Assembly: GCF_932276165.1 (NCBI RefSeq)
Contig: NC_063992.1
Coordinates: forward strand, 3,854,001-3,918,000
Reading direction: 5' to 3'
Length of the DNA: 64,000 nucleotides
DNA from: Plutella xylostella
Lineage: Eukaryota; Arthropoda; Insecta; Lepidoptera; Plutellidae
Notes under the pieces: model-generated
Databases searched by the model: none
The model's input: only the letters and a program-made list of their open reading frames with translations
What the model was told of the DNA's origin: nothing
Part shown: positions 1 through 13,075 of the stretch, one piece after another
Position numbering within the stretch: position 1 is the stretch's first letter
How the letters are laid out: each line of letters begins with the position of its first letter
Position numbers and translations under genes: made by a program

Positions 1-451
1 CGTCATTTTTACAAAAAAGGCAAAACAGATATTAGAAGGTATTTTTCTAGGTATCATGTCAACATACTTGAAATTAGATAGTTAGTTAGAATAGTTTATT
101 TCTGAACAACTTAATCTCAGTGCGCTATCAGATTCACATTCACTTTATGTATAAAATTAAGCATAGGTAGAGGTACGTACATAAATTCACGTCTTCTCAG
201 CACGTACCTTGTGAGTGAAATGAGGATTGTCCACGAGGCGTCTATCAGTCTATGTACATTATGTACAATTGTATATGTATACTTGTACGTAAACATGTAT
301 ACAGGAGCACAAGGATATAAATGATGCAACACACACTCTCACACACATTGCTCACTCTCCATCAAATATGTAATATTGCACTGCAGTGATTTATACACAA
401 GTGTTATTACGGAGAAGGTGAATGTGCTCTGCTCAATTCTACTCAAATATA

Positions 452-588
452 CAGGATGATGCAAATGTGGTATTGCAAACCGAAAACCTGAAACTTAGCT
501 TTCAGTTGGAAAAGTCTACGCAACTAGGAGGGTCCGCGGAGTTCATAAAAACATATTTCCTGCTGCTCCGTCTATTTACATCACCCTG
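452..588. mobile_element. Short MITE, Tc1/mariner-like (TA target site)
   Basis: The unit starts CAGGATGATGCAAA and ends TTTACATCACCCTG. These are inverted copies of one another apart from two bases. TA stands directly outside each end (450-451 and 589-590), as expected for a Tc1/mariner-type insertion. It has no coding capacity. A CAGGGTG terminus with TA outside recurs at 59956, so the family is repeated here. Family assignment is inferred from target site and ends only. Confidence 0.6.
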
Positions 589-590
589 TA

Positions 591-2340
591 CATAAACTTA
601 GAGACGTGTGATGAAGACGTAGGAGGTTTCATTTTTGGAATACCTGTCAATTAGTAAAAGGAAAATATTTTTATAAGCGGATTTCCCTGGGATAAGTGAC
701 TGTTATCATGTGATTTATTCATGTGTGAAAATAAGGGGTCACATGGGGTTCCCATTATATCATTATAACTTGAAAGTTACTGTAGCTAATCAGAATAATA
801 ATATAATAGGTAGTTTAACAATGATCACAGGATGAATTCAAGCCTTATTTGCAAATCATCCCTCGTCATCATGAAACTACCCAATCCTGTACTGTAATAT
901 AAGAAGGTACCTACTGAAACTTTTTCAGCAGGAAAAAAGTTATATTTCTATGTTGAGCATTTTGCCTTTAGTTGTATTTGTATTCAGGGCACCGTAGCGA
1001 TTGCAAAGCTAGATTAAGTTCGAGTTGATTTGCTTTGTTTTTAACTATGAAAGAATCATTGATACGTCGTTACAGGTATATCGTTAGAAGTTATATCTTC
1101 ACTAACATATCGGGTAACTAAATAGCGTAGCGTGTATAAGATTTTATAGGGTTTCTCAGACTTTCGGAGTTTTTTTTATAACTAGGTTTATTATTACTCA
1201 CCGATATGATATTAAATTATTAATTATTATTGTCTATGTGAGATTGTGAATCTCCGAGTCTTGTTAATTGAATAAGTGAATTTAATAATAATAGTTTGTA
1301 TTATTATTAAATACAATGTGTCCGTACATCTATAGAAAGACTTGGCAATCGCTATTCGCTCCATCGCGCCGCCACGCACCGCACCGGATGTAAACGTGAT
1401 ACGGGCTCTCTATCGCTTCTGGCTCGTAAACCAGCCAGAATATTACCTCTGTTGTGTGTTTCATGCCAGTCACTGTGGATGAGTAGTCAGCTCACTATTG
1501 GCTGCTATTATATATTGTATAGATTATATAGATTGGGTGAAATTCGTGACACCGATATTCGTTATAAAGAAAAAAGGCGGCTACGTTATCCAACCCAGGC
1601 TTTTAATTTATATTTTTTTACACCTAAATACTGACTTACTTTCTCTTTTGGTTTTGAACCCTAAATACTATTAATTCTAAATCCTGTATTTTGCGCAATC
1701 AACAACTAAGATAAGACTATACAAAACAAAACATGAAAATGAATTCTTACCTACATAATTTCATTGAAAAGTCTAGCCGAGACTAAAATACAGAGCGTCG
1801 TTTCTGCCACTATACCAACTTATCTGCAACTGTACATGTCTGGCACTGTATTAACATGTCTGCCACTGTACCAACAGTCCAACATGTCTGCCACGGTACC
1901 AACTTGTTCAAGTCCAACACACACGGAGGGAGCGCTACAGACCGTGGCGCCTGGAAAAATCTACTCGTACTACCCGATTCTGGGCGTGAAAGATTTCGTA
2001 AAGTGATTTCAAAAATAACTTATACCGGTTGATGGTCCGTTTAAGGTTTGAAGTATAAACTAACCATGATGAATACTCATAGTTATTTGTGGGGTTGTTA
2101 ATATTCTCAATTGCTGCCCTCCCGATCTAAGGATAAAAACTCTATATTATGTTTCCTATCTAATACCATTTTCTAGGTTTCTAGGTATTCACGTCATACT
2201 TTTAAAATGTGTACTATGAACTCAAGTAAAAACTATTTACACGGCATCACAAATATCCAATTTTGCAAATTTTATTAATTTAATGTAACTTCAATGGAGA
2301 ATTTTCAACAAGTAATGGAAATTAGATTTATTTCCCACGA
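591..2340. other. Non-coding, no gene seen
   Basis: This is AT-rich sequence with only short open frames (60-80 codons) that carry no recognisable domain. A slightly GC-richer patch near 1350-1410 has no clear promoter or exon structure. I see no gene here. Confidence 0.5.
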
Positions 2341-2349
2341 TTCGCTCGG

Positions 2350-2437
2350 TTGCTACGTGCTACGGCGGTGGCAGAGCGTAGCCGCTACGGCGTAGCACAC
2401 GGAAGTAATCTGCTACGCCGCTACGAATAACGAACCA
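2350..2437. repeat. Cluster of CTACG/CGTAG pentamers
   Basis: About five CTACG and two CGTAG pentamers lie within about 90 bases, on both strands, making overlapping small palindromes such as GCCGCTACGGCGTAGC. The same CGTAGC word is the core of the 11-bp tandem array at 31928-32048. The spacing here is irregular, so this is not a clean tandem array. Confidence 0.45.
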
Positions 2438-2976
2438 GCTTCATCATAAGGTAAGAATGAGAACGAAATTAAGAAATTCTCGCCCCTTTCCTTGTTTAAA
2501 ATTGCTTAAGCGTAAAACTTTTTTCCACACAACTAACAAAGACCCAATTGTGCTTTCCATTTACGACCTATTCAAAGCCTCAAGTGCGAGCTAAAAAAGG
2601 AAAAATTCTCACCAAACAGTGTCGCTCCATATCGAGTTTCCATTGGACTTTTCAACAGCGTACACTCGCCGTTATTGTTAGAATAAAGTTATGAAATATG
2701 AGGGTAGGAGTGAATTATTTTTCGCTGTTCGCGGCTCGCGACAGTTTCTGCGAGTATAGAAAGTTAGTAAAATATTGCACTTCAGGGGACCTGGTAGGCT
2801 ATTCGACTCGGTATAGTGATTCTATAAGGATCAAGATTCAGAGTGTTTATTGTTGAAGTGAATTGTTAATTTTATAACCTAAGGACTCATGGTCCTGACC
2901 CAAGAGGTTATTTTTAAAGAAACTTCTTATAAGCAATATCTCTAAGAATGGTGTCAAGTAATAAGCTAGTAGATTG
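2438..2976. other. Non-coding, no gene seen
   Basis: AT-rich sequence without a supported gene, RNA or repeat. It leads into the inverted repeat that starts at 2977. Confidence 0.4.
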
Positions 2977-3509
2977 TCAAGAAATCTTCCAGGTCATGGG
3001 CGGTAATCGGTTCATGAGTACCCGCTGAAGCTTTGAATAAGATAATTTTCAGCCAGACATCTCATTTATCTCGTATTTTAACTGATATATTCAATGTCAC
3101 AAGATGCTTGAGATGCGATTGCATTGAATGAGGGAAACTGAACTGAATGACTTTTATTGATGGTACTCATATACACTCACGGGCAATGAAAAAGTTCCAC
3201 TGAGAAAAGCACCAAATTACTTCTTAACAGAAAAGGCTAGCTTCTGCAACATTGAACTACATTTAACGGAGCAAAGGATATAATTAACTAAAAACGGTAA
3301 TTTGTTTCAATTTTAAATTAAATCTTTTAAAAAATTGGAGTCGTTTGATGTTGGAATTTTGTGAATGGAACGTCTCAAGCATCTTGTGACATTGAATATA
3401 CCAGTTAAAATACGAGATAAATGAGATGTCTGGCTGAAAATTATCTTCTTCAAAGCTTCAGCGGGTACTCATGAACCGATTACCGCCCATGACCTGGAAG
3501 ATTTCTTGA
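2977..3509. repeat. Long near-perfect inverted repeat (foldback)
   Basis: The left arm (2977-3114) and right arm (3372-3509) are reverse complements over about 138 bases. I count two mismatches by eye, one at the GAATAAG/GAAGAAG site and one at ACTGATA/ACTGGTA. The loop of about 257 bases contains a CTCACGGGCAATGAAAAAG motif, which recurs near 59831 and in part near 19665. There is no coding capacity and I could not define a target duplication. The arms are too similar to be an old duplication. A transcript through the whole unit would fold into a long double strand. Confidence 0.75.
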
Positions 3510-4060
3510 TGATTTAATATGATAAATTTTATCTAAAAAGTATGCAGGAGACTAGCAATTTTTGAGTGCTCTGAATAAAGGCGTTGTTCTACTACTGAAA
3601 TAGCCGCGAAATTTTTATGGCTGCCTATAGTGTCGCGGCTGTTGAGTTATAGCCGCAAGTGCCTACTCATAATAGTGGCTGGCAGGAGGATATCTAAATT
3701 ATAGCTATTGTAAATATATGTGTGTTAGATTTTTTATTAATTCTAGAAGTTATATTGTACCTTTTTAGAAAAAATACGCAATCTGCGCAGTAGTTTCTTG
3801 AGTCGGTATTGGCCGTAACTGAATTTGTTAACCAATGCTATAAAAATGCCTACTTTATTCTTAATAAATAAGCAACATTGAACATTTCTTATTCAAATTT
3901 AAACGTATCCAACTTACTCTGCTCTCTAGGTATACAATACATATTAAAGTCGTGTCCTTCAAGCATAATTTAATACGGCCCAAACACCTCTGTTTACCGT
4001 CGGCCATATAGACAAATACGTTCATTACGGGGCCCCGTGGGAAATCCACCCTATTGCTAG
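3510..4060. other. Non-coding, no gene seen
   Basis: AT-rich sequence with no recognisable gene or RNA. The short minus-strand frame at 3861-4103 has no family features. Confidence 0.4.
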
Positions 4061-4072
4061 TTTGTTCTGCAG

Positions 4073-4249
4073 AAATGGCCCAACGGTTCGCTGTTTCGGA
4101 CAAAGTTATGGCTCTCGGTAGGATTGTACATTTATTATTAAACTATGCCCGTGTTGTGTATGATACACGCGGCAATGTTTTCGGTGAACTGGCGTATTCT
4201 GGATCGGTTGGCGATGTTATTGGTGTGATTTCATCGAATCCAAAGATGT
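4073..4249 (+). CDS. Possible orphan exon, unrecognised
   Basis: I do not recognise this frame. It is included because its edges look like an exon. A pyrimidine-rich stretch ending CTGCAG (4067-4072) precedes an ATG. The frame then runs about 58 codons and reaches GATGTAAGTA, which contains a perfect GTAAGT donor at 4249-4254. The stop codon seen in the genome overlaps that donor, so the apparent end could be a splice junction. The peptide contains MAQRFAVSDKVMALG and DTRGNVFGELAYSG. No matching upstream or downstream exon is evident. Chance is a serious alternative; the call rests on splice-like edges only. Confidence 0.2.
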
Positions 4250-4254
4250 AAGTA

Positions 4255-7200
4255 CGATTGTTAGATACGAAGATAGGCAGAATAGTACACGAATGAGATT
4301 TGAGATTGTTAGGGAGAGATTTAAAACTCCAGTGGTCCAACAGAGCGGACCATTGATTTTTAAATTAAATAAGTAGCTATCTACACCATAGTTAGTTAGG
4401 TAAAAGACCAGTACAATAATTGTATCGTTTTACCATTTCATAAGAAAACAAACATGATAATGATGTAGTTATAATTTTAACAACGCTTTAAACACTGACT
4501 TTGTTAGACTAACGAGGTACATCATATCAACTGACTTCAAAACACATCATTATCTTGGTAACAGCTAGAAACGGGAGTACATACTCCGTATTTTCTTGTT
4601 ACCTTTTCTTTTCTCATCCATTTGCTGTCAAAACGGCGTTGTTAGTTGTCACTTAGCCGGGACTTCCCCGGACGACTCTTATCTCTAAGGAATATGAAAA
4701 TTGGATCATATTATCATAATTATACCTAACCTGATATTTACGAAATATTTACTTCAAAATTTATGATTTTATCGAGTTTTAACTACCACAAATAAACGTA
4801 GCAGTTAACTCCTTTATTACTTCCTAACTTGTATTGCTTTTAATTTAAAAGTAAAAGGTGTTTAATGACGCAATCATCTTGAAAACAGCTGCTCTCCCCA
4901 GACGCCTTTCGGCTTAACAGTCGTGATATAAAATAGCCAATTTTAACCCAAAATTACTTGGAGATTATAGCCGCTCACGGGAAAATGCTTTCGGCTTTTT
5001 TGTCCTAACGTTACAGAGCTATTTGCGTAAGATATTTAATGGTAACGGTGGTAATAACCGGCTCACCAAGGGCCGTTTTCACCTCGCGGTTATATTTCTG
5101 TACACCCGACGGATGCGGAAGCAGTGAGCGCTGGAATTGCACCTACAAACGGGCCACATTTTACCCGACCCCGCCGAACGGTGAAACGGTGCCAAATTCA
5201 AATATTCCACCAGGGACCCTGAAAATATTCTTATTTTTAACGAACGTATCATTTTATGGTTATGATCAAAAAGCGGTGGTAAAAGGATACATTTGTATTT
5301 TAAGTTTTTTTCTAAAGCTTGTGTAACGTTAACTTTATCAACAACAAAATATTACGATTACGTTGAACAGCTGAAGTGGAACGAGTTAAGAATCCCTCAG
5401 GGCTTGGTGTACAATTTTCAGAAACGCGACATTGTAATTGAAGGGTTAAACGAAATGTCATGTCACATGCGGTGCCGTCCCCAGAACGCGAACAGCAGAA
5501 AATGGTTGTATCAATCTCGCCGCGAAGGAATATCAGCCGGCAAAAACTTCGCACACAGTTCCGCAATTTCGGCGATAACATCGTAAATTGGTTGGCGAAT
5601 GTGAAACAATCGGGCAGAAACTAAGCCCGGGGTTTTATTTCACGAAAACTTTCGTGGTTACGACAAGTAGAAAAGTGGCAACATTAATCTAATCTCCGGC
5701 AGCAAATAGCTCTCGAATGCGGTGGACGAGGGTAATGCACCGTGTGAGGAATAGTTCGGGCAGAAAACCGAGAGCTGGCTGCGACCGACTCCGGGAGGCG
5801 ACTTATCTCAGCTACACCGCTGTATTCACCACCCTCGCGACATGTGAATAGGGAGAAATGATGTGCCCGGATTTACTTATCGACGCGTGAATGTTTATAA
5901 ATATAGAGACCGAGATACGGTGTTGTGTAGATACGTTTAATAATGGCGCGTTTCAAGGATAACTCCATAAATTTTTACATGAAAAAAGTTTGCAGTGATT
6001 CTACCATTGCAGAAAGCTTACAATAGACAAATATAAGCAGTACAATACTCACCTACACTATATTACAAAAAATATAGTTTCTTACTTGCTTCACGTTGCT
6101 TTTCCAGTGTGCTTGCCCCTACATGCCTACATCCATCCCTTTCTGACGTCGCCACTCAAATGCTAGTGCGACATACTTTTTGTTGTGTGCCATTTAAGTT
6201 AGTTCAGTGTTTGTGCTGTACTCTTACTCTTAGAGGTAAATTTCAAAAGAGTTTTTTATCGTACTACATTTATTTGAACTCTTTGTGCTTACAAATACCG
6301 ACTTAGTATGGCAGCATAGCTTTGTTTAAAACTGAATGTATTGCCAAGTGTTTGCATTCTATACTGTATACTATACTGTAAGCAAGCATGCATTGCAATT
6401 TAAGTGAGGTATAAAGTTCCTTTACTTATGAGTAGAATTGCTGCAAGTTTTCAAAAGTTGTGGCAAGTTTCGAAACTGTAGATTGTGGATTATGGGATAA
6501 TTGTAAATAAACATAATAGCGAAATGTTAGGTATAGAGAAATGTTTTGCAAAGTTTTGTAAAAGTACCTACCTGATATATACCTACTATAAGTCAATAAA
6601 ACTTTGAGCGCACGTATTATATATGCTAATAAAAAATGCAAAGCTGCTTGCTAATTGCCGGTACTCCACCTGTCCTCGCTATATTTTCTTACAAGCAATT
6701 TTATACGTGTTATAAAGTTCATAATTGCGTTCTCTTAGTGAGAATGCAACAGAAGGTAAATTGACTAGATAGTTCTGTTCCATTCCATCTACTTATAGAA
6801 AATGAAAAAAAATCGGCGATGCGTCGTGAAAAATGGCCCGATTCACACGTCGTTATCCCGCGGCCTTCCTTATCGCGCTGGCAGCAATCATTCCAAGTTT
6901 TATCGAGGCTTGTTAAGCGTTTCGCTGATTGCTCGATGGAGTTGTAAATCTCCGCAGTCACGCGACGCCCGCCCACACTTCATACCGCTCGGCTATCGTC
7001 CTTATTTAGGGGTGATCTGTTGCTAAGTAGGTGTCGGGGAATTAGGTGGAAGTGTATGTACAGATTTTCGGTTTTGTTTGTGCGCTGTGGTAAAGACAGC
7101 CACTTCTTAGGGGACGACATTTCAAGGAATCTGTGAAATTCTAAGATTCACACAGGTAAAAATTTAACGAACTGAATGTTTCGTACATACTTAACCCTAT

Positions 7201-9356
7201 TTTACATAGACACCTAAATGTTGTCTGTTAAAAATCACTTAAGACCGCCTTTTTACCCTTATCTTAGAGAGAAGTCTACAACTGAGTCCCTGTATGTACC
7301 TGTCTATCTAAAAATGCTTTTATAAACGGTTTTAGAATTTTATAACCAATATAACTTCTTCTATGTTTCCTTCTCCTGAAAGGGGCCAATATTATCCATA
7401 CACCAATGCCGAACCTCCTATAATGAGGTGGAAGGCGGCCTAACTGGCTAATTAGTGGGGGGGATGCCTGATTGTGTTGGTACTCCTTACACGTGCGCGT
7501 TCGATCGAGTGTGGATAGTCATGTAATGTTTGCTGTTTGTTGCGGCGCTCAATCTCAGTAGATTTGCCCTTTTCGTGCACACCACTTCGGAGAACTACTA
7601 TGATGAACTTTGTTTAAATACTTATTTTTATTTATGAACACCTTATTTTTTTTCACACGTGCCACATTTTGCCGTTTATTTTATTTTTTATATTTACATA
7701 TTACAACACTTTAGTCCACCCTTTGTACACTTATTTTTATATTTGTGCAATAAAGGATTAAATAAATTAATTACACACAAGACGCAATTTAAATACATTC
7801 CAAATATAAACTTATTTTAGATTTTTATTACTAGAGAAATTTTAGGGAAGGACTTTAGAAGTCACTAGTAATAAATGTAATACATGAGGGTTAAAAACAA
7901 ATGCCAGCGGGCAACAGCTACTACTAAATAATAACACTTGAACCAAATTATATTTAATTAAAAAGTAATGGGCTAATCTTTAACAAATCTGTTTACTAAC
8001 CTAGACAACTATCTACTTGTACACCGTAAAACATCCGCTTTTGTGTGCGTGCTTCGCTTCTATAATCTATGAAAATTCCATTCAAATTGAAAGCATCTCT
8101 GTACGAAAAAGCGAGTGAATTTGAGGCGGTTAAACGGTCAATCGGTTCACCGTAAAAACCAGACTTGCCAAATCCACAGGTTAGAGAGCAAAAAGCTGCC
8201 TTCAGCCACAGTATAGGTAAGTGATGCAGCAGTTTGTCTCTAATAGTTGCTAATATTTTATAGCTATTTCATTTTATTTTGTCATTTAGGGTGACTTGCA
8301 TCATACCTAATTAAATAGGTACATAATAAATATTGCTCGCTTGCTTTGGCTGTACAGTTTATACATACACAATGAGTGTATTTTATAAAAAAAAAACTAA
8401 ATAACAAATTACAAACCTAACTATTGTACCGAACTGAAGTATTAAACATACTTAACTACAATTAAAATACGGGCCACTTATAATAGTTTCTACTAAAAAA
8501 CTATAGTAGAAAATTGACGATCGAAGCCCGAAATATTATCCGAGTCATCGCCAAAAACAACACAACCGACGCGTTCTTTATTTAAATTTTAATCATTGTC
8601 CTGAACGTCACTTGCAGCTTTCCATTGCTACGTTTCCTGACAGTTACAACGTAAATTATGCGTTTTTCAATTGGTGGATATTGTTCGCACTCTGAATGCA
8701 GATGCAATATTTCACAGCCGCAATATATTACTCGGTATCTACGTACACACATGTACTCCCATTGTCCTACTGAGAGCTGCTGGAAATTGGACTCTACCCC
8801 AGCATGCGGAGTTCGAGTTGGTATACCGTTCGAGCAGTGACAGATAAACGCGATTTCGCTTATCGTGATTTCTTTTCATATTCGAACGGTGAGAAAAACC
8901 CTTAATAGGCCCTCAAAGCACTAACCCGATACTGAGTACTGCTACACATAATATAAATGAATACATGATAAAAATGGATTTCAATCCAAATAAAATATAC
9001 TGGACTATTCTCGAACCCGACACGCACTTTTATGAAAAATGCAAAAAAGATACTCGTAATGGTTGCTTTTTAAAAATATGTTGTTTGTATTGTAATCCTT
9101 TTTTCGTAAAAATTGTTAATAGGAAATACGTAGGTACAATAAAATATTATAAAAATATTCGCAACAACATATGTAGTCTTACCTAGTACCTGTGCCTGTG
9201 TAGGTATATACGGTACTTATACGCATTAACACAACATGTAGATAACATGTTGTTTGTACCTATTTGGATTTGACAGAAAAAACTAATTTTTTTATCCTTT
9301 CTCTACCAAGGACGTGTTATTTATAATATCTACGCACCATATTTTCATAGTGATTA
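4255..9356. other. Long non-coding stretch, no gene seen
   Basis: Roughly 5 kb of AT-rich DNA. Open frames of 60-97 codons occur (for example 5039-5326 and 8965-9186), but none carries a recognised domain, and several overlap frames of similar length on the opposite strand, as chance frames do. I see no tRNA, rRNA or clear transposon ends. Confidence 0.5.
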
Positions 9357-9464
9357 GGGTGAGGCCACACGAGCGTAATTTCGTGAGTTGTGCGCGGCAG
9401 AAAAGTGTGCGCGGGGACGAGGGGTGGGCTCAACTCACAAAATAACGCTCGTGTAACCTCACCT
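9357..9464. mobile_element. Hairpin MITE, PIF/Harbinger-like (TTA target site)
   Basis: A 108-bp palindromic unit starts GGGTGAGGCCACACGAGCG and ends CGCTCGTGTAACCTCACCT. The inverted arms are about 33 bases with a few mismatches, and a short GC-rich loop separates them. TTA flanks both ends (9354-9356 and 9465-9467). A 3-bp TWA duplication with G-starting termini is the pattern of PIF/Harbinger MITEs. It has no coding capacity. Confidence 0.65.
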
Positions 9465-9467
9465 TTA

Positions 9468-11057
9468 AACAAATATCTGAATCATTGGCTCAAGCCCATC
9501 CACACTCAATTTCCATTGCTCCCACGCGATTCTCCGATTCAAGATTAGCCGAATATTGGGGAGCGCTAAAATTTCACATTGTCACTTGCTTAGACCGAAG
9601 CTAAATCTATAATCTGGTGATTCCACGAACGAGACCACAGATAAGGAAGATGTTCATTGTTGCGTAGACAAAAGACGCGGTATTGTGCTCTGTAGTGGAA
9701 ATTGTGCGTAAAACTTACCTACGTATTCAATGTAGGTATATTCTGATAATCTGAAAGTAAGCTAAAATGATAGAATTATTTAAAAAAATATAGGTTATTA
9801 TATTATGCAGGTAGTTTTTTTGAAGTTTTTAAGTCGGCGATACTGTGACACAAATTTAATTGTTTTTTTAAATATTTTAGTCACGATGCCGAGTTTTTGG
9901 TAATCAGGTTTTATAACCGTATCGCCGGCTCAAGTATCTCATATAATGAGATAAGCCGAACAGACTACCGTCGCGGTAGGTTTATGATGTCCTTTTATGT
10001 AGCCAGTAATGTTTTATTAAAAATTCCAAAGCTGTATAAGTAAGCACGTTAGCATAATATTACAATTTGCCTGAAAATTTTAGTTCAAATTAAGTCATAG
10101 GGTTAAGTGTAAGTTATACATATATAAAGGTTGTTGCAAAAAGAGTACTATTCAAAATGACCCTATTCAAAGTACTGACTCACTCCTTTTCGGTTTAGTG
10201 TAGGACCACGTTTGCAACACTTTGTAACTTATGTACCTCAACAGTATAACTGTATTTATTTACATCACTTTTTAACGTCCGTTTAATAACTATGTAGTAA
10301 AACATCTGAACCAAAGTACTTATCTAAATTTGATTATCTAGGTAAAGATAAAATAATTATAATTCTACCTGTAAAAATTCAGAAAATCTAGATCGGCCAA
10401 AGTTCACGCTCAATCGTAATTATTAAAATAGATCCTTTACGCTTTTATGGTGCCAATATTAATTTATCAATTTAAATTTGGTTGCTTTAAAACCAGCCCT
10501 ATTGTGGCTACTCTCTCAATAATTCATATTAGGTATATATCGACAATAGAACGTTCATTCGTGCCGTCCGTATGATCCCGTTGAGAGCCTTTTGCATATC
10601 AATATGATATGAGATATTATAATATTACAAACACAAACCAAGGATTTCCAGGATGCCAGGACGCCTAGCTTCCATTTGAATACGACCCTTCAAAGCCGGT
10701 TGCGGTTTTCGGGAATTTGGTAGAAATTATTTGGCCGTAGCTTACGAGCGTGCCAACTGGTAATGGAATTGCCATGAAATGGGATTGACGGGTGCGTTTC
10801 TGTTTAAGTGTAATTATAAAACGATGAATAGGTATGTTATTTATATAAGTATGAGGAAATCATATAGGTATTTATTGATTCTAAATGTAAAGATGCTCGT
10901 GAAGTTTCTTTCGCCAGTTCTTTCCTCCTTAATGACGGGGCATTTGTGAAACTATCGACATATAATTAACTTAGTTGTTTTTATTAAGTAAAGATATTAG
11001 TGTTTTAGTATTAGTGTGTGTTACAGCTGGTGTCGTGTAACGCCTAGGTATAATAAC
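9468..11057. other. Non-coding, no gene seen
   Basis: AT-rich sequence with no supported gene. Around 10127-10200 the words TTGTTGCAAAAAGAGTACTA resemble the CAGGGTGTTGCAAAA ends seen at 24902 and 59956, probably a decayed relative of that MITE family. Confidence 0.4.
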
Positions 11058-11127
11058 TAAGGATTGAATTCTGGAACCGGTCTCAGCGCTGAATAGCGAA
11101 GAGATGGGTTCTAGAATTCAATCCTTA
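11058..11127. ncRNA. 70-nt pre-miRNA-like hairpin (candidate)
   Basis: The sequence folds end to end. A 21-bp outer stem pairs TAAGGATTGAATTCTGGAACC with GGTTCTAGAATTCAATCCTTA, with one G-U position when read as RNA. Then come a small internal loop, TCTC/GAGA, another small loop, and CGCT/AGCG closed by a GAAT tetraloop. Length and shape match an animal microRNA precursor. Because it is nearly symmetric, a similar hairpin could form from either strand. An A-rich retroposon-like tail follows within 120 bases, so a minimal MITE or structured retroposon RNA is an equally plausible reading. Confidence 0.4.
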
Positions 11128-11149
11128 CCATTGGAACCATATGTGGGAA

Positions 11150-11250
11150 CTTGTAATTGGCTAGTAGCTGTTTACCTGATATGTTCATATTGTGTTGTAG
11201 CTGTAAGTTCTCCAAATATTATAAAATAAAAATAAATAAATAATTGTAAA
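11150..11250 (+). repeat. Likely LINE or SINE 3' tail
   Basis: The sequence moves through TTGTGTTGTAGCTGTAAGTT and a CCAAATATTATAAAATAAAAA stretch into an AAATAAATAAATAA run. This resembles the 3' end of many insect non-LTR elements, where a short untranslated region ends in AATA units. No reverse-transcriptase frame is visible upstream, so it would be a strongly 5'-truncated copy. Confidence 0.3.
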
Positions 11251-13070
11251 ATTTTACGTCAGTTAAACCATTTGACTTTGACTTTGACTAATCATTCTGC
11301 AAAATCAATAAGTTGCGAATATTTGGATATATCTGAAAATACCCAATAATTGCCAAAATGAATTTTCCTGGTGTTAACATCCAATTCACACCTATAAATA
11401 TTGCAGACTTCCGGCGCTGATATACCTACTCATATAAGTTAAACCAACAAAATTGCCTATTTCAATCTGATCAAAGTTAAAAACAATCCGGCCGCCACTC
11501 AAATAACTTTCACAGACTTTACGACCGAAAGTACGTAATAATGTAATTTTCGATACATCATACCCAGTAAGCAGCCCATGCAATTTTACTCAACCAGAGA
11601 ATCAATTCTGCAAAACGATAATTTTATTCATAGAGTTCCTGTTGGAATCGTATCGCTTACTTTGTTCACGATTCGGCTGAGAAATATTTTATGGTACAAT
11701 CGTGTTCCCGTTATATGGCGACAAGCGTCTATACAGATAGCGCGAATATGGAGCCCGAATTGCGATGATTTATTTGGAAGCGGTACGATATCATCTGCTG
11801 CTTTTTTCACATTCACACTCGTACTTCAGGGCTGCTATCTCAAGCAAGGACTCCTCGCTTTGTAGCAGGAAGGTAAACATTCAGTCACACTATATAGGAG
11901 GTATTTTCCAAAAATAAGTCTTCTGACATTGAACAGAAATCTAGAATAATAAAAATCATAATACAGATCTAAAATAATAATATTATATACCTCGAAATGA
12001 ATCAGGCATTCATTTTAAAAAAAAATGCGCTACTTCTGACAGTCCTCGATTGTATACATGCTTAAATAACCCAGAACAATGGGGTAGAGAGGCTAATTTG
12101 AATGTTTAACACCAGATTAAAAGTAAAAGAAAACATTTAGGTATACTTTAAGAGTCTTTCAGGGATTTGGGAGTTTGTTGAATTAATCGCAAAGTAACAA
12201 AAACAAATGTTTCAAATCCGTCATAGTTAACACATTTTCATATTGATGTTAAATGTATTTTTCATAAACATACTTATAAAATATTAAGAGTAACTTTTAT
12301 TATGTATTCGAGGTAAAAAATAATTATAAAAAATATACAATATTTATGTTTATTTACTTGGGTAACTTTCAACTACAACACTAAACTAACATGAGTTACT
12401 TCATGATAAGTCGATGATATGTTTAATACATTAATATGAAAAGCCCCCAACCCTTTTCCACTCATCCGATATCTTGTCTCCCTTAAAAGGCAATAAATTG
12501 AAAGCTAAACGAAAGAACATTTGTTTCCATGCCGCTAAATCTCAAATATAGAAAAACTCGCAATGTCAACTGAAAATCCCTTCGGTCGATCCGCGTAATT
12601 CTTATTCATTGCCAACAAGCAATCGGAAAACGAGATCGTGACTCAAATAAAAAGAAACTCAAGGAGAATTAACAATATGAAGAAACAGCAGTAAGCTTCA
12701 GACACAAGCTAAGTAAAAAATTACACCCATTCCTCTTGTCACTGAATAAGATATGAGGAATAATAAATCGTTGTCGAAAAAAATATGCGCTCGCTACGCA
12801 CTTTTGGCTTTGCTTTCTGCAGACGAGTTTATTGCGAAGTGTTAACTGTTTATAAATGCATAAAGAGTTATCTTACTTGAATATCCTCAATTTTAGGGTC
12901 CCGTTCGTCAAAAGGTAAACGTAACCCTTTTAGTTTTTTTTTATAAAACTCTATATTTCTGATAACATTTATAATAACTGCTGTTTTATATCATGTTTAA
13001 CTGTAACATGTTCTGTAGGTAGCACAATCGGCGGCCTTATTACTAAATTTAATTATTGATCTTGCATTGG
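11251..13070. other. Non-coding, no gene seen
   Basis: AT-rich DNA up to the target site of the Mag element. The two overlapping opposite frames near 11578-11865 and 11628-11816 show no domain. No RNA gene is seen. Confidence 0.45.
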
Positions 13071-13075
13071 ATGAT

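Noticed and set aside
5039..5586. Pair of 95-97 codon plus-strand frames
   Set aside because: No domain, no splice context, and an antisense frame of similar length over the second one; probably chance.
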